40,514 nt of DNA from an uncultured Candidatus Thioglobus sp. (GCA_905618925.1 CAJQTG010000032.1:1-40514), one strand, 5' to 3'; shown: positions 19,495-30,579, numbered from the stretch's first letter. The notes: generated by a model from the sequence alone, not told the origin. Made by a program: numbers and translations.

Positions 19495-19771
19495 TTATTA
19501 TCCAATAAAGAAAAAACCTATAAAGGGGAGGCTGCTTTGGCTTTTTTTGTTTTTTTTAATTTTTGGTGCTATGTGGTATTATTTTCAGGGAGAAGAAGTA
19601 ACTGAAAGTAAAACAAACTCCATCATAATTAGTCAGCCAAGTCTTGATGATGTTAGCGAGAGTATAATTGTGGAAAATATTGATGATGCAATTTCTCCTG
19701 ATAAAATTAATGAAGCAACTGAAAATCTTGACGAAGTAATAAGCACTTATGAAGCAAGTACACAAAATTAA
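19478..19771 (+). CDS. Small single-pass membrane protein of unknown function
   Basis: 97-residue protein not recognised as a family member. It has a basic N-terminus (KKKPIKGR), one hydrophobic segment (about residues 19-35, [18 protein letters not shown]) and an acidic, probably disordered tail rich in Asp, Glu, Ser and Ile. The topology suggests an N-in inner-membrane anchor with an outward tail. The start is a GTG inside the end of rlmN; no other start precedes the helix. The end overlaps ispG by 23 nt. The position between rlmN and ispG is where pilF/pilW and rodZ lie in other gammaproteobacteria. A reduced RodZ-like relic is possible but not shown. Confidence 0.65.
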   Translation: MLDGINYYPIKKKPIKGRLLWLFLFFLIFGAMWYYFQGEEVTESKTNSIIISQPSLDDVSESIIVENIDDAISPDKINEATENLDEVISTYEASTQN

Positions 19772-20831
19772 AAGAAGGGTTTCTAAGAAAATTTTTGTCG
19801 GCAATGTCGCTGTTGGGGGTGATGCTCCGATTACTGTTCAGAGCATGACTAATACTGATACATGTGATGTTGACTCTACAGTTTCACAAATCTTATCTCT
19901 TGAGAAAGCTGGAGCTGATCTTGTTAGAGTTTCAATTCCAACTATGGATGCAGCTGAAGCGTTTAAAAAAATAAAGACACGCGTAAATATCCCTCTTATT
20001 ACTGATATTCATTTTGATTATAAAATTGCCTTAAAAGTTGCTGGATATGGTGCGGACTGTTTAAGAATTAACCCTGGAAATATTGGTAAAGAAGAACGCA
20101 TAAAAGAGGTAGTTGCCGCTGCAAAGGATAATGGAATACCTATTCGTATTGGTGTTAATGCTGGATCCCTTGAAAAAGATTTACAAAAAAAATATACTGA
20201 ACCAACTCCAGAGGCGATGGTAGAGTCTGCATTTAGACATATTGATATTTTAGATAGGCTAAACTTTGATAACTTTAAAGTTTCATTAAAGGCTTCTGAG
20301 ATTTTTATGACTGTTTTTGCTTATCGTCAATTAGCTTCTCAAATTGATAATCCACTTCATCTAGGCATTACTGAAGCTGGGTCATTTCGTTCTGGAACTG
20401 TTAAATCTTCAATTGGTATGGGCTTACTTTTAAGTGAAGGTATCGGTGATACTATTAGAGTGTCGCTTGCATCGGATCCTGTGGATGAGATAAAGGTTGG
20501 TTTTGATATTTTAAAGTCACTTCATTTAAGAAAGAAAGGCGTTAATTTGATTGCATGCCCATCATGCTCAAGACAAAAATTTGATGTAATCTCAGTTGTT
20601 AATGAACTTGAAGCTCGTCTAGAAGATATAACCGAGCCTATTGATGTTGCTGTAATTGGTTGTGTTGTTAATGGACCAGGAGAGGCGAAGGAGGTTAGTG
20701 TTGGCCTTACTGGTGGCTCACCAAATTTATTATATATAGATGGTAAACCTCACAGTAAGATTGAGAATGAATCACTAGTAGATACTTTAGAGGTCAGTAT
20801 AAGAAGGCGCATACCTATTTCCAACGTTTGA
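19749..20831 (+). CDS. ispG: 4-hydroxy-3-methylbut-2-enyl diphosphate synthase (flavodoxin)
   Basis: [4Fe-4S] enzyme of the MEP isoprenoid pathway converting methylerythritol cyclodiphosphate to HMBPP. It has 360 residues (E. coli 372). The cluster cysteines are the two in [11 protein letters not shown] and the one in [28 protein letters not shown] is the N-terminal signature and LRINPGNIG is in the barrel. Its start lies within the small membrane protein gene, so it is likely translationally coupled. It converges with the DUF2062 gene, with a 17 nt overlap. Confidence 0.96.
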   Translation: MKQVHKIKRRVSKKIFVGNVAVGGDAPITVQSMTNTDTCDVDSTVSQILSLEKAGADLVRVSIPTMDAAEAFKKIKTRVNIPLITDIHFDYKIALKVAGYGADCLRINPGNIGKEERIKEVVAAAKDNGIPIRIGVNAGSLEKDLQKKYTEPTPEAMVESAFRHIDILDRLNFDNFKVSLKASEIFMTVFAYRQLASQIDNPLHLGITEAGSFRSGTVKSSIGMGLLLSEGIGDTIRVSLASDPVDEIKVGFDILKSLHLRKKGVNLIACPSCSRQKFDVISVVNELEARLEDITEPIDVAVIGCVVNGPGEAKEVSVGLTGGSPNLLYIDGKPHSKIENESLVDTLEVSIRRRIPISNV

Positions 20832-21300
20832 TTCTTTTAAGTGCTCTGTATTTATAAATTACAATAACTGAAAAATACCCTAGTATTGCTGTAAAGATTG
20901 AGGTAATTAATCCTCCTACCCATAAAGCTATTGTAGCAGTCCAAAAATTATCCATCAAATAGCCAAATGAAAATACAAATTCAGGGTCTATCTCAACTCC
21001 AATAATTGATGCACCTAATTTATAAGTAAAGTAATAAATTGGGAGCATTGTGATTGGGTTATTTATCCAAACAACAAGCATTGAAAGCAAAATATTTGCA
21101 GAAAACATAATTGCAAAAATACCAGCTAGTAAGGTATGCCCTAGAATTGGAATGAAAGAGATAAAGAGACCAATAGCAAAAGCTTTAGCAATGGATTTCT
21201 TATTCCATTTCCAAAGCTCTGGATTAGTTAGGTGTTTATTAAGCCAGCCTAAGTTAACATTTTCACGTTTTGGACTATATTTTTTTAATGTTGCTTTCAT
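20815..21300 (-). CDS. DUF2062 family membrane protein
   Basis: 161-residue integral membrane protein. The segment [22 protein letters not shown] and the following [21 protein letters not shown] are characteristic of DUF2062, with four likely membrane segments overall and a basic cytoplasmic C-terminus ([13 protein letters not shown]). Function is unknown. Its ATG lies directly at the dxs stop (one shared base, TAATG-like overlap), so it is probably coupled to dxs. Whether it serves lipid or isoprenoid metabolism is speculation from this neighbour only. Confidence 0.82.
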   Translation of the reverse strand: MKATLKKYSPKRENVNLGWLNKHLTNPELWKWNKKSIAKAFAIGLFISFIPILGHTLLAGIFAIMFSANILLSMLVVWINNPITMLPIYYFTYKLGASIIGVEIDPEFVFSFGYLMDNFWTATIALWVGGLITSIFTAILGYFSVIVIYKYRALKRIKRWK

Positions 21301-23102
21301 TAATTTTTTGCCACATTAATGATGTTTGCTTCATGCAATCCATAAAGTAAATAAAGCTCATCTTGAGAGCCGTGTTCGGTAACTAAGTCTGGGACGCCAA
21401 GGATATGCAGTGGGGTTTTAATATGTTTCGATTGAAGCAATTCATTAATAGCACTTCCAGCGCCGCCGCTTGCAGTATTATCTTCAATTGAGATTAGTTT
21501 TTTATAACTATTGGCAGTGTCAATAATTAAATTTTCATCTAACGGCTTAACAAATCGCATATCAATAACTGTTGCATCAATCTTTTCAGATGCTCTAAGG
21601 GCAGGTTCAAGCATATTGCCAAATGCAAAAATAGCAATATCTTTACCAGTTCTAACAATATTTCCTTTTCCAATTTCTATTGATGCATCTGTTATAAAGT
21701 CTTCAATGGCTGACTTTCCTCTTGGAAACCTTACGCAAACCGGCCCATTAAAATTAAGAGAAAAATTAAGAGCCTTGTACATTTCAATTGAAGAGCTTGG
21801 CGCCATAATAACAATATTTGGAATACATCTCAAAAAGCTTAAGTCAAAAATACCAGCGTGAGTCGCACCATCTGCTCCAACAAGCCCTGCACGATCAATA
21901 GCAAAAATAACATTTAAATTTTGTAACGCGATATCATGAATAAATTGGTCATAACCACGCTGTAAGAATGTTGAATATATTGCAACAACTGGCTTTAATC
22001 CTTTGGTCGCAATGCCTCCAGCAAGCGTGACAGCATGTTGCTCTGCAATTGCGACATCTATGAAGCGATCAGGAAAGTTTTTTTCAAAATTAACCATGCC
22101 GGATCCTTCAGCCATTGCCGGGGTTATTCCAATTATTCTTTCATCATTCTTAGCGCTATTACATAACCACTCTCCAAAAACTTTGCTGTAGCTTGGAAAG
22201 TTGTTAGTTGAGCTTGATGGTGGGGAAATTCCATGAAACTTTAGTGGATTTTGCTCAGCAGCCTCTAGCCCATGTCCTTTTTTAGTAATGATGTGAAGAA
22301 TTCGAGGATTTTCGATATTTTTTAAATTTTGTAAAGCTTTAATTAATACGGGAATATCATGACCATCAATTGGTCCAAAATACTCTATTCCAAGCTCTTC
22401 AAATAACGTTCCTGGAAGAAACATTCCTTTTAGATGTTCCTCTGAGCGTTTAGCAAATTTTTGGACACGTGGTAATCTTTCTAAGAACTCAAGAGATTTT
22501 GACTTCATAGTTGAGTATATTTTTCCAGAAATAAGTCTAGTTAGATATTTGCTCAAAGCCCCAACATTTTGAGAAATCGACATGTCGTTGTCATTTAGAA
22601 TGATTAGCAGATTAGTATCAGTATCACCCGCATGATTCATAGCTTCAAATGACATGCCTCCACTTAACGCCCCGTCTCCAATAACTGCTATTGACGTGTT
22701 AGATTTTTGTTGTAATTTGTTTGCAATTGCAATACCAAGGGCTGCACTTATTGAGGTGGACGAATGACCAGCTCCAAAAGCGTCATGTTCACTCTCACTT
22801 CTTTTCGTAAAGCCAGATAAGCCATCTTTCTGACGCAGAGTAGACATTAAATCTTTTCTACCAGTTAGGATTTTATGGGTGTAAGCCTGATGACCAACAT
22901 CCCAAACAAAAGTATCGTTAGGGGTGTCAAATACATAATGCATTGCCAGAGTTAATTCAATAGTTCCAAGGTTTGAGCTTAGGTGACCTCCAGTTAGTTC
23001 AATGCTGTCTATTAAAAATAATTTAATCTCTTCAGCAAGAGCATTTAATTCTTCAATGTCTAGTTTTTTTATGTCACTTGGCTTATGAATATTATTTAGC
23101 AT
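21300..23102 (-). CDS. dxs: 1-deoxy-D-xylulose-5-phosphate synthase
   Basis: Thiamine-diphosphate enzyme joining pyruvate and glyceraldehyde-3-phosphate, the entry step of the MEP pathway. It has 600 residues (E. coli 620). Marks are HLSSNLG, DVGHQAYTHKILTGR, the ThDP motif GDGALSGG...ILNDNDMSIS, the catalytic Glu region in FPDRFIDVAIAEQHAVTLAGG and the C-terminal domain EDNTASGGAGSAI. A TATAAT box on the minus strand (23150-23155) lies about 50 bases upstream. ispA and xseB, often next to dxs, are absent; ispB is 18 kb away. Confidence 0.96.
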   Translation of the reverse strand: MLNNIHKPSDIKKLDIEELNALAEEIKLFLIDSIELTGGHLSSNLGTIELTLAMHYVFDTPNDTFVWDVGHQAYTHKILTGRKDLMSTLRQKDGLSGFTKRSESEHDAFGAGHSSTSISAALGIAIANKLQQKSNTSIAVIGDGALSGGMSFEAMNHAGDTDTNLLIILNDNDMSISQNVGALSKYLTRLISGKIYSTMKSKSLEFLERLPRVQKFAKRSEEHLKGMFLPGTLFEELGIEYFGPIDGHDIPVLIKALQNLKNIENPRILHIITKKGHGLEAAEQNPLKFHGISPPSSSTNNFPSYSKVFGEWLCNSAKNDERIIGITPAMAEGSGMVNFEKNFPDRFIDVAIAEQHAVTLAGGIATKGLKPVVAIYSTFLQRGYDQFIHDIALQNLNVIFAIDRAGLVGADGATHAGIFDLSFLRCIPNIVIMAPSSSIEMYKALNFSLNFNGPVCVRFPRGKSAIEDFITDASIEIGKGNIVRTGKDIAIFAFGNMLEPALRASEKIDATVIDMRFVKPLDENLIIDTANSYKKLISIEDNTASGGAGSAINELLQSKHIKTPLHILGVPDLVTEHGSQDELYLLYGLHEANIINVAKN

Positions 23103-23149
23103 TATTGAGTTAAACTGATTTACCGATGCTTATTAAGCAAAAGAAAAAT

Positions 23150-23155
23150 ATTATA
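23150..23155 (-). promoter_or_regulatory. Likely -10 box for dxs
   Basis: A perfect TATAAT on the minus strand, about 50 bases before the dxs ATG, in the 178-base divergent gap between dxs and trhO. No matching TTGACA was found at 16-18 bases. Confidence 0.35.
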
Positions 23156-23280
23156 CACTTGTCGGTATTAAGAATAGTGGAGCCCTAATGGAGTTTTTAT
23201 GTTTATTAAAAAGGTTAAATAGTAAAAAAAAAATACAACTGGCTAGTAAAATTAATCCACTACTTTTTCATTTATGAAAT

Positions 23281-24222
23281 ATGCTTACTATTTGCGCCTT
23301 ATATAAGTTTACTCGGTTAGATGACTTTGAAGAAATTCAAGGCCCTCTTAAATTATTTTTAGACTCGCTAAATATTAGAGGTACTTTTTTGTTAGCTAAA
23401 GAAGGAGTCAATGGAACGATTGCTGGTGATAATGATAGCATTATGAAATCCCTTGATTACCTTCAAAAAGATAAGAGGCTAGTTGGCTTGGAGTATAAAT
23501 TTTCTTATAGTGAGAAACCTCCATTTAAAAGACTTAAGGTAAAGTTAAAAAAGGAAATAGTGACTTTAGGCGTATCAAATATTGATCCTACATTTTCTTC
23601 TGGTACTTATGTTAAACCAGCTGATTGGAATGAGCTTATTAATGATCCTGATGTTATTTTAATTGATACTCGAAATAATTATGAATTTGAAATAGGTAGT
23701 TTTAAGGGCTCTATTAATCCAAATACTGAGACTTTTCGAGAGTTCCCAGTCTATACTAAAAACAATTTAGAAAAATATCGAGATAAAAAAATTGCCATGT
23801 TTTGTACTGGCGGTATACGCTGTGAAAAATCTACTGCTTACTTAAAATCAAAAGGTTTTGAAAATGTTTTTCATCTTCAGGGTGGAATTTTAAAATATCT
23901 TGAAGAGGTTAAAGAAAATGAAAGCTTATGGGAAGGTGAGTGTTTTGTTTTTGATGATAGAGTAGCTGTTAAGCATAATCTTGAGCTTGGAAAATATGAT
24001 CAATGTCATGCCTGTAGATTTCCAATTACTGAGGAAGACAAAGAGCATCCTCATTATGAAAAAGGAACCTCTTGTCCAAGATGTTATGGAACAAAAAACT
24101 TGTCACAAGTTAATCGCTATCGTGAAAGAGAAAAACAGGTTCAGCTTGCAAAGAGTCGTGGAGAGTCACATATAGGCGATGATGCTAATAAAGTAATTGC
24201 AAAAAGTAATAAAAAAAATTAA
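23281..24222 (+). CDS. trhO: tRNA uridine(34) hydroxylase TrhO (YceA-type rhodanese)
   Basis: Oxygen-dependent hydroxylation of U34 in tRNA, the prephenate-independent route to 5-hydroxyuridine. It has 313 residues. The N-terminal acylphosphatase-like domain contains [13 protein letters not shown], the rhodanese domain follows from about residue 120, and the catalytic Cys175 is in [12 protein letters not shown]-terminal Zn-type region has CHAC...CPRC and His residues. It is a shorter version than E. coli YceA (350). The ATG at 23281 directly precedes a YceA-like N-terminus. It is divergent from dxs. Confidence 0.92.
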   Translation: MLTICALYKFTRLDDFEEIQGPLKLFLDSLNIRGTFLLAKEGVNGTIAGDNDSIMKSLDYLQKDKRLVGLEYKFSYSEKPPFKRLKVKLKKEIVTLGVSNIDPTFSSGTYVKPADWNELINDPDVILIDTRNNYEFEIGSFKGSINPNTETFREFPVYTKNNLEKYRDKKIAMFCTGGIRCEKSTAYLKSKGFENVFHLQGGILKYLEEVKENESLWEGECFVFDDRVAVKHNLELGKYDQCHACRFPITEEDKEHPHYEKGTSCPRCYGTKNLSQVNRYREREKQVQLAKSRGESHIGDDANKVIAKSNKKN

Positions 24223-24296
24223 ATTGATACTGGAGTGAGGATTGCATCGTTTTTTTATAGTTCTATATAATTATCATTACTAAATAGGATTAACAA

Positions 24297-24887
24297 ATGT
24301 TTGAGCGCAAAGATATTGATAAATTAAAAAAAGATATAGTTCTTGATGTAGAGCTATTTGATTCAAATCTAAAACTGCATACTCGATGGGGTACTTTTAG
24401 TCCTCGAGCTCTTGATGATGGTACTAAGCTTTTGATGAAGTACTTTAGTGCTGATATTGATGATATTTGTTTAGATTTAGGCTGTGGTTATGGCCCTATC
24501 GGCCTAGCGCTGGCAAAACACTGTTCTAAGGGCGAAGTTCACATGGTTGATAAAGACTTTGTTGCGGTTGATCTTGCAAATTACAATGCAAAACTTAATA
24601 ATATTGTAAATGCAAAAGCGTACCTTTCAGATGCATTTTTACAAGTCCCTAGTGATATCAAATTTAATCAAATTGTTTCAAATATTCCTGCTAAAGTTGG
24701 ACGAGAGCAACTGTCAATAATTCTTTATGATGCTTTGGACGCTCTAAAACCTGGGGGCGTAATTACTGTCGTTACAATTAATGGGCTAAAGGACTTTATA
24801 AAAAATAACTTTAAGTCAGTTTTTGGTAATTATAAAAAAATTAAACAAGGGCAAAAGTATGTAATCTCGCAGGCAATTAAGCAATAA
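24297..24887 (+). CDS. Class I SAM-dependent methyltransferase, RsmC/YbxB-like
   Basis: 196-residue methyltransferase resembling the catalytic half of the 16S rRNA m2G1207 enzyme RsmC. HTRWGTFSPRALDDGTKLL near residues 28-46 matches the RsmC entry (GvFS...lD.GT..LL) and DLGCGYGPIG (60-69) is the SAM site. Motif IV, which is NPPF/NPPI in most N-methylating relatives, reads SNIPAKVG (128-135). That change may mark a separate subfamily or a different substrate. It is probably an RNA methyltransferase; the target nucleotide cannot be assigned. It follows trhO after 74 nt. Confidence 0.78.
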   Translation: MFERKDIDKLKKDIVLDVELFDSNLKLHTRWGTFSPRALDDGTKLLMKYFSADIDDICLDLGCGYGPIGLALAKHCSKGEVHMVDKDFVAVDLANYNAKLNNIVNAKAYLSDAFLQVPSDIKFNQIVSNIPAKVGREQLSIILYDALDALKPGGVITVVTINGLKDFIKNNFKSVFGNYKKIKQGQKYVISQAIKQ

Positions 24888-24893
24888 TTGTTT

Positions 24894-24909
24894 TTACAAA
24901 TCTTTGTAA
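24894..24909. promoter_or_regulatory. Inverted repeat upstream of the glutaredoxin gene
   Basis: TTACAAA-TC-TTTGTAA is a perfect 7-base inverted repeat with a 2-base centre. It lies just after the methyltransferase stop and 12 bases before a TATACT -10 box (24922-24927) for grxD. It could be an operator overlapping the -35 region or a weak terminator; the downstream T tract is missing. Confidence 0.35.
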
Positions 24910-24957
24910 GATTGCAAATACTATACTAAAATAGTAAAAAACATTGGGAGTATTAAA

Positions 24958-25284
24958 TTGGACGTATTAGAAAAAATTCAAAAACAAGTTGATAGTGCAG
25001 CGATAGTTATCTATATGAAAGGAACGCCTCAATTTCCTCAGTGTGGTTTCTCAGCTCGCGCATCTCAAACATTAGCTTCAACGGGTGTTGAGTTTGCATT
25101 TGTTAACATTTTTGAAGACCAAGAGGTTTTTCAAAGTCTGCCTGACTTTGCTGACTGGCCAACATTTCCCCAAATCTATTTCAATTCTGAATTAGTTGGT
25201 GGTGGTGATATTATTCTTGAAATGGCAGAGCAAGATACATTGAAAGAGGCTATGGAAGAAGCTGTAGAAAAGTATAACGGCTAA
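24958..25284 (+). CDS. grxD: Monothiol glutaredoxin, Grx4 type
   Basis: CGFS-type glutaredoxin of 108 residues that carries or transfers [2Fe-2S] clusters with glutathione, typically with BolA. The CGFS motif is at residues 29-32, Lys21 and WPTFPQIY (67-74) line the glutathione site, and GGGDI follows. The start is TTG, with GGGAG 9 bases ahead; an ATG start would cut into the conserved fold. It is probably transcribed from the TATACT box at 24922-24927. Confidence 0.94.
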   Translation: MDVLEKIQKQVDSAAIVIYMKGTPQFPQCGFSARASQTLASTGVEFAFVNIFEDQEVFQSLPDFADWPTFPQIYFNSELVGGGDIILEMAEQDTLKEAMEEAVEKYNG

Positions 25285-25298
25285 AAATCAATAATTAA

Positions 25299-25955
25299 CT
25301 ACAAGGCTCTTAACTTGTAACCATTTTCTTTAAGCCAATACTTAGCTTCTTTATAGTTAGGCATAATTGCTTCAACTGCATTCCAGAAATTTGCTGAGTG
25401 GTTTTTATGAATGGTGTGAACTAATTCATGAATAATTACATAGTCAATTACTTTTAATGGCGCCATAATGAGTAGAAAGTTTAGATTAATATTGTTTCTG
25501 GAAGAGCAAGATCCCCAGAGCGTTCTTTGCTCTTTAATTCTCACTTGATTGACCTGTAAATTATGCTTTTCGGCAAAATAGAATAGTCGAGGAACTGCAA
25601 CTTCTTTAAACTTATTTTTGTACCAAGTTTTTAAAGATTTTTTGGTTTTTTCCTTGTTTTGAAGGTCAGCTACAAATTCCTTACCATTAAAGGAAATCTT
25701 TTTAGCATCATCATCAGTTTTTAATGGGAAAAGTGTTCCAAGATATAGAAGCATATTTTTATCTTTTCCTGTGTCTTTAGCTCGGGCCTTTACTACTGCC
25801 TGATTTCTCGTAATCCAATTCTCTTTTTCGTTAATAAAATCTTGAATTTTTTTATCCGATATTCGATTTGGTGCGCGCACTATTAATTCGGCACTTTCAT
25901 TAATAGAAATACTTAAAGTCTTTCTGTTGCTTCTAATAATCTGATTGGGTAGCAT
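25299..25955 (-). CDS. YgjP-like M48-family metallohydrolase
   Basis: 218-residue zinc metalloprotease-like protein. HELVH (176-180) with a following His in HTIHKNHSANFW gives the zinc-binding triad, and WGSCSSRNNINLNFLLIMAPLKVIDYVIIHELVH is the YgjP/DUF45 signature region read as short blocks around it. E. coli YgjP has been linked to protein-nucleotide hydrolysis, but this protein's role is not known. It is the last gene of the purL operon (24 nt after purL) and converges with grxD. Confidence 0.85.
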   Translation of the reverse strand: MLPNQIIRSNRKTLSISINESAELIVRAPNRISDKKIQDFINEKENWITRNQAVVKARAKDTGKDKNMLLYLGTLFPLKTDDDAKKISFNGKEFVADLQNKEKTKKSLKTWYKNKFKEVAVPRLFYFAEKHNLQVNQVRIKEQRTLWGSCSSRNNINLNFLLIMAPLKVIDYVIIHELVHTIHKNHSANFWNAVEAIMPNYKEAKYWLKENGYKLRAL

Positions 25956-25979
25956 AGAGGTAATTATTTTTCATATCTA

Positions 25980-28900
25980 TCAATCAACCCACTGTCTGGC
26001 ATTTTCAAATAACCTCATCCATGGTGACCTTTCTTGCCAATCATTAGGATGCCATGAGTTTTGAATCGTTCTAAAAACTCTTTCAGGGTGGGGCATCATA
26101 ATTGTAATTCTTCCTGAGTCATCACACATGCTTGCAACACTATCTTCTGATCCATTTGGGTTGTGTGGATAGCTTTGGGTTGGATTGCCTGAGTAATTGA
26201 CGTATTGCATAGCAATATTATTCTTACTTTGCTCAGAGGTAAATTTTACCCTTCCTTCTCCATGAGCAATTGCTATTGGCATAATAGAGCCTTCCATTCC
26301 ATTAAAAAATATGGAGTTAGTTTGTTCAATTTTAACGCTTGTAAAGCGAGCTTCAAATTGCTCTGAAGTATTTTTTTCAAATGAAGGCCAGCTCTGTGTA
26401 CCAGGAATAATTTCTTTTAAATTGGAAACCATTTGACAGCCATTACAAACACCAAGAGTGAAGCTGTCAGTTCTTGAAAAATATTCGGAAAACTCATCTT
26501 TTGCCTTACTATTTAGAAGGATAGAGTTTGCCCAGCCTCTGCCTGCGCCTAAAACATCGCCATAAGAAAAACCGCCACATGCTGCTAAACCTTGGAATTG
26601 TTTTAATGATGTTTTTCCAGAAAGAATTTCGCTCATATGCACATCATAAGCATCAAAGCCAGCCTGGGTAAAAGCTGCAGCCATTTCTACATGGCCATTG
26701 ATACCTTGCTCCCTTAAAATAGCAATTTTTGGCTTTATTCTAGTGTTTAAATAAGGCGCACTTATCGATTCATTGATATCATATGTCGTCTTAACTTTTA
26801 AGCCATCAGAAGTTTCTAGTAACTCCTTATTTTCTGACTCTGAGCATATTGGATTATCTCGGAGCTTAGAAATTTCAAAAGAGGTTGATGACCACTCTTT
26901 GTGAAGATTCTTTCTCTTATCATGAAATACCAATTTATTTTCTTGGTAGATTAAAATTTCATCAGTATTATTTACTTTAGCAATAGGCCGAGTGAATTCT
27001 TTAAGGCCAATGTTTTCAAGTTCTTTGAGAACTTTAGATTTATTTATAATTGGGACTTGAATAATACAGCCCAACTCTTCATTAAAGAGTTCATTTATAT
27101 TATTAGAGCCACGGATTTCCATGCCACAATGAGTTGCAAATGCCATTTCAAATAAAGTTGTAATAACACCCCCATCAGAGCGGTCATGATAAGCGCTAAT
27201 TAACTTTTCTTTATTGAGCCTATTTATTAATGAAAAGAACTTGGCAAATAAGATTGGATCATCAAGGTCTGGAGTAGTTCTTCCAACTTGGTTATAAACT
27301 TGCGCCAAACAAGATCCACCCATTCTATTATTTCCTAGACCTAGGTCAATTAAAAAAAGCTCTGAATCAATTTTGGTATCAAGTAAGGGGGTGATTTGTA
27401 GTCTTGCATCAGGTATTTTTGAGAATGCGCTAATTATTAAAGATAGTGGTGCTGTAACCGATCTTTCATCTCCATTTTCATTCCATGTGCTTTTCATTGA
27501 CATTGAGTCTTTTCCAACGGGTATTGTTAGTCCTAGTTTAGGACAAAGCTCCATACCAATTGCTTTAACGGCCTCATAAAGTTTGGCATCTTCTCCTGGA
27601 AATCCACTTGCACACATCCAGTTAGCCGAGAGATTAATATGGCTTATGTCTTCAATATAGGCACTGAGTAAGTTAGTTAATGCTTCTCCAACACTCATTC
27701 TTGCTGCTGCTGCTGCATTAATAAGGGATAAAGGTGTTTTTTCACCAATTGACATGGCTTCACCTTGATATCTGGAATAGTCTGCTAATGAAATAGCACA
27801 ATCTGCCACAGGCACTTGCCATGGTCCAATCATTTGATCTCTGGCAATGAGTCCAGTAACTGAGCGATCAGCAATAGTTATTAGGAAATTTTTACTTGCA
27901 ACTGTAGGAAGTTTTAAAATGCGGCCAATAGCTTCATTAAGTTTTATGTTGTCGGTATTAAATTCCTTCTCAGTATTTGGAAGCGATGAGACATCTTTGT
28001 GGGTTTTTGGTGTTGAGCCAAAGAGTAAAGACATTTCAAGGTCAATTGGTTTATTCTTAAAGTGAGAGTCTTCAAGAGTTAAATGCTGATTATCGGTAGC
28101 ATTTCCTAAGACAGCAAAAGGCGCCCTTTCTTTGATACATATTTGACGAAATAAATCAACGCTCTCATCTTTAATCGCAAGAACATATCTTTCTTGAGAT
28201 TCATTGCACCATATCTCAAGTGGAGACATTTTTTTTTCGTCATTTGGTATTGACCTTAATTGAAGAGTAGCACCTTTTTGAGAGTCATTGACTAGTTCAG
28301 GGATACCATTTGAGAGCCCACCTGCACCAATATCGTGTATTGAAACAATTGGATTATTGGTACCTAAATTAATGCAAGAATTAATAACTTCTTGGGCGCG
28401 TCTTTGCATCTCTGGGTTTGCTCTTTGAACAGAAGCAAAGTCAAGCTCTTGGCTCTGATCTCCACTACCCACACTTGATGCAGCGCCGCCGCCTAATCCA
28501 ATTAACATAGCGGGACCACCAAGAACTATGAGAACATCTCCATCAGAAATTGAGCCTTTTTCAACATGATCTTCTCTTATATTTCCAAGGCCTCCAGCAA
28601 GCATAATTGGTTTGTGATAGCCTCTTATTTCATTATTTGCTGTTTTTTGTTCATATGTCCTAAAATATCCACACGTATTTGGCCTGCCAAATTCATTATT
28701 AAATGAGGCGGCGCCAAGAGGTCCATCAATCATAATTTCAAGCGCAGAGGCAATTTGACTTGGTTTGCCGTAATCTATTTCCCAAGGATTGATTGAATGC
28801 GGTATTTTTAAGTTTGAAACTGAAAATCCACTAAGACCTACTTTTGGTTTTGATCCTCTTCCCGTCGCACCTTCATCCCTAATTTCTCCTCCTGATCCAG

Positions 28901-29819
28901 TTGCAGCTCCAGGCTCAGGAGCAATTGCAGTAGGGTGGTTGTGAGTTTCGACTTTAATTAATACTGCTTTGTCTGCCATTGATGATGTGTAAACGCCCTC
29001 ATAGTTAGGCTCTAAAAAACTTGATTTATAGCCACTCATAACAGCTGAATTATCACTATAGACCGATAGAAGGCCTTTTGGATTTTTATGATAAGTATTC
29101 TTAATCATGCCAAATAGTGAGATTGCTTGCTTTTCTGAATCGATGGTCCAGTCTGCATTAAAAATTTTATGTCTACAATGCTCTGAATTAGCTTGAGCAA
29201 ACATCATGAGCTCAATGTCCCTAGGGTTTCTCTTTAAGTCATTAAAGTTATCGTATAAGTAATTAATCTCACCATCACTTAACGCAAGACCAAGCTCAAT
29301 ATTTGCATGAATGATTGCAGATTTTCCATCTTTAAGGATGCCTATACTTTTGTATGAATTTGGCTTTAATTCGTCAAATAATAGGCTTGAATCATCAATA
29401 TTTCTAAGATGCGATTCAGTCATCCTATCCATTACAAAGTTTAGAATAGCCTCTAATTCTTCAGATTTAATTTCTTGATTAAAATGATAAATAATCCCTC
29501 GTTCAATTCTTTTGATTTCATTAAGGCTGCAAAGCTGACAAATATCAGTTGCTTTTGAGGACCATGGTGATATGGTTCCAACCCTAGGAGTTATTATTAT
29601 TTTTTCGAGCGAGTTCGAAGTGTCTAACTGAGGGGAATAATTTAATAGTTTATCAAGAATTAATTGATTTTTATTACTAAGCTCATTATCTGTTTCAACA
29701 AAATGAATATATTCTGAAGATAATAGTTTTATATGTGGAAAAGTGGTATTTATTTTTTCATTGAGATCCCTGACTTTAAAATTTCGAAGCGCTTGAATTC
29801 CCGAATGAAATGAAATCAT
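25980..29819 (-). CDS. purL: Phosphoribosylformylglycinamidine synthase (single-chain PurL)
   Basis: Fourth step of de novo purine synthesis, turning FGAR, glutamine and ATP into FGAM. It has 1279 residues (E. coli 1295), so the synthetase and glutaminase are fused. [19 protein letters not shown] begins the first AIRS-like domain and [12 protein letters not shown] is in the second. The C-terminal glutaminase has its nucleophilic Cys in [12 protein letters not shown] (about residue 1125) and the acid/base HPERVFR near the end. It overlaps yebC by 4 nt, an unusual partner suggesting cotranslation. Confidence 0.97.
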   Translation of the reverse strand: MISFHSGIQALRNFKVRDLNEKINTTFPHIKLLSSEYIHFVETDNELSNKNQLILDKLLNYSPQLDTSNSLEKIIITPRVGTISPWSSKATDICQLCSLNEIKRIERGIIYHFNQEIKSEELEAILNFVMDRMTESHLRNIDDSSLLFDELKPNSYKSIGILKDGKSAIIHANIELGLALSDGEINYLYDNFNDLKRNPRDIELMMFAQANSEHCRHKIFNADWTIDSEKQAISLFGMIKNTYHKNPKGLLSVYSDNSAVMSGYKSSFLEPNYEGVYTSSMADKAVLIKVETHNHPTAIAPEPGAATGSGGEIRDEGATGRGSKPKVGLSGFSVSNLKIPHSINPWEIDYGKPSQIASALEIMIDGPLGAASFNNEFGRPNTCGYFRTYEQKTANNEIRGYHKPIMLAGGLGNIREDHVEKGSISDGDVLIVLGGPAMLIGLGGGAASSVGSGDQSQELDFASVQRANPEMQRRAQEVINSCINLGTNNPIVSIHDIGAGGLSNGIPELVNDSQKGATLQLRSIPNDEKKMSPLEIWCNESQERYVLAIKDESVDLFRQICIKERAPFAVLGNATDNQHLTLEDSHFKNKPIDLEMSLLFGSTPKTHKDVSSLPNTEKEFNTDNIKLNEAIGRILKLPTVASKNFLITIADRSVTGLIARDQMIGPWQVPVADCAISLADYSRYQGEAMSIGEKTPLSLINAAAAARMSVGEALTNLLSAYIEDISHINLSANWMCASGFPGEDAKLYEAVKAIGMELCPKLGLTIPVGKDSMSMKSTWNENGDERSVTAPLSLIISAFSKIPDARLQITPLLDTKIDSELFLIDLGLGNNRMGGSCLAQVYNQVGRTTPDLDDPILFAKFFSLINRLNKEKLISAYHDRSDGGVITTLFEMAFATHCGMEIRGSNNINELFNEELGCIIQVPIINKSKVLKELENIGLKEFTRPIAKVNNTDEILIYQENKLVFHDKRKNLHKEWSSTSFEISKLRDNPICSESENKELLETSDGLKVKTTYDINESISAPYLNTRIKPKIAILREQGINGHVEMAAAFTQAGFDAYDVHMSEILSGKTSLKQFQGLAACGGFSYGDVLGAGRGWANSILLNSKAKDEFSEYFSRTDSFTLGVCNGCQMVSNLKEIIPGTQSWPSFEKNTSEQFEARFTSVKIEQTNSIFFNGMEGSIMPIAIAHGEGRVKFTSEQSKNNIAMQYVNYSGNPTQSYPHNPNGSEDSVASMCDDSGRITIMMPHPERVFRTIQNSWHPNDWQERSPWMRLFENARQWVD

Positions 29820-30556
29820 AGTTCAGACATTAATTCGTCTGAAATTTCAGCGTTATGATAGACCTCTTGGGTGTCATCGAGGTCTTCAAGCCAGTCTATG
29901 AGTTTAATAAATTTCTCAGCGTCCTCCATATTAAGCTCAATACGACTTGCTGGCTCCATAGTAATTTGAGAGTGATCAGGAGTTAATTTGTTGGCAATGA
30001 GAGCGTCTTTAACAGGAAAAAAACTATCTGGACTTGTTACTACGTCAATTGAACCATCATCGTTGACAATAATATCATCAGCTCCAGATTCTAAAGCAAC
30101 TTCCATGATTTCATCCTCATCTCCTGAGGCAAAGCTTATAAAGCCTTGTTTTGTGAACATATATGCGACCGAGCCATCTGTTCCTAAATTGCCTCCATGC
30201 TTTGAAAAAGCATGTCTAACATCTGAGACAGTGCGATTTTTATTATCAGTAAGGCAGTCTACCATGATGGCAGTTCCTCCTAATCCATAGCCCTCATAAC
30301 GTATTTCTTCATAATTATCACCCTCTAAGTCGCCAGAGCCTCTCTTGACAGCGTTTTCTATCGTGTCACGCTTCATGTTCGCAGCCAGAGATTTATCAAT
30401 TATAGCCCGAAGAGAGGGGTTGTTTTCAAGAACACCACCACCCTTTTTTGCCGCAATAACAATATCTTTAATGAGCTTAGTGAATACTTTTCCACGCTTG
30501 GCATCCTGCGCTCCTTTCCTGTGCTGAATGTTATGCCATTTACTATGTCCTGCCAT
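29816..30556 (-). CDS. yebC: YebC/PmpR/TACO1 family protein
   Basis: 246-residue member of the family first annotated as transcriptional regulators (PmpR). Mitochondrial TACO1 and recent work on bacterial members point to relief of ribosome stalling. It begins [23 protein letters not shown], the near-universal signature, and has [23 protein letters not shown] mid-protein. It lies 23 nt after nadA and overlaps purL. The usual ruvC-ruvA-ruvB followers are missing here; ruvA is at 8.8-9.4 kb. Confidence 0.94.
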   Translation of the reverse strand: MAGHSKWHNIQHRKGAQDAKRGKVFTKLIKDIVIAAKKGGGVLENNPSLRAIIDKSLAANMKRDTIENAVKRGSGDLEGDNYEEIRYEGYGLGGTAIMVDCLTDNKNRTVSDVRHAFSKHGGNLGTDGSVAYMFTKQGFISFASGDEDEIMEVALESGADDIIVNDDGSIDVVTSPDSFFPVKDALIANKLTPDHSQITMEPASRIELNMEDAEKFIKLIDWLEDLDDTQEVYHNAEISDELMSEL

Positions 30557-30579
30557 ATCTGTTTAATTTCTCCAAAAAA

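Noticed and set aside
23188-23277. 29-codon frame just before trhO (MEFLCLLKRLNSKKK...)
   Set aside because: In frame with trhO but ended by a TGA; no clear ribosome site and no leader-peptide signature, so kept out as chance.
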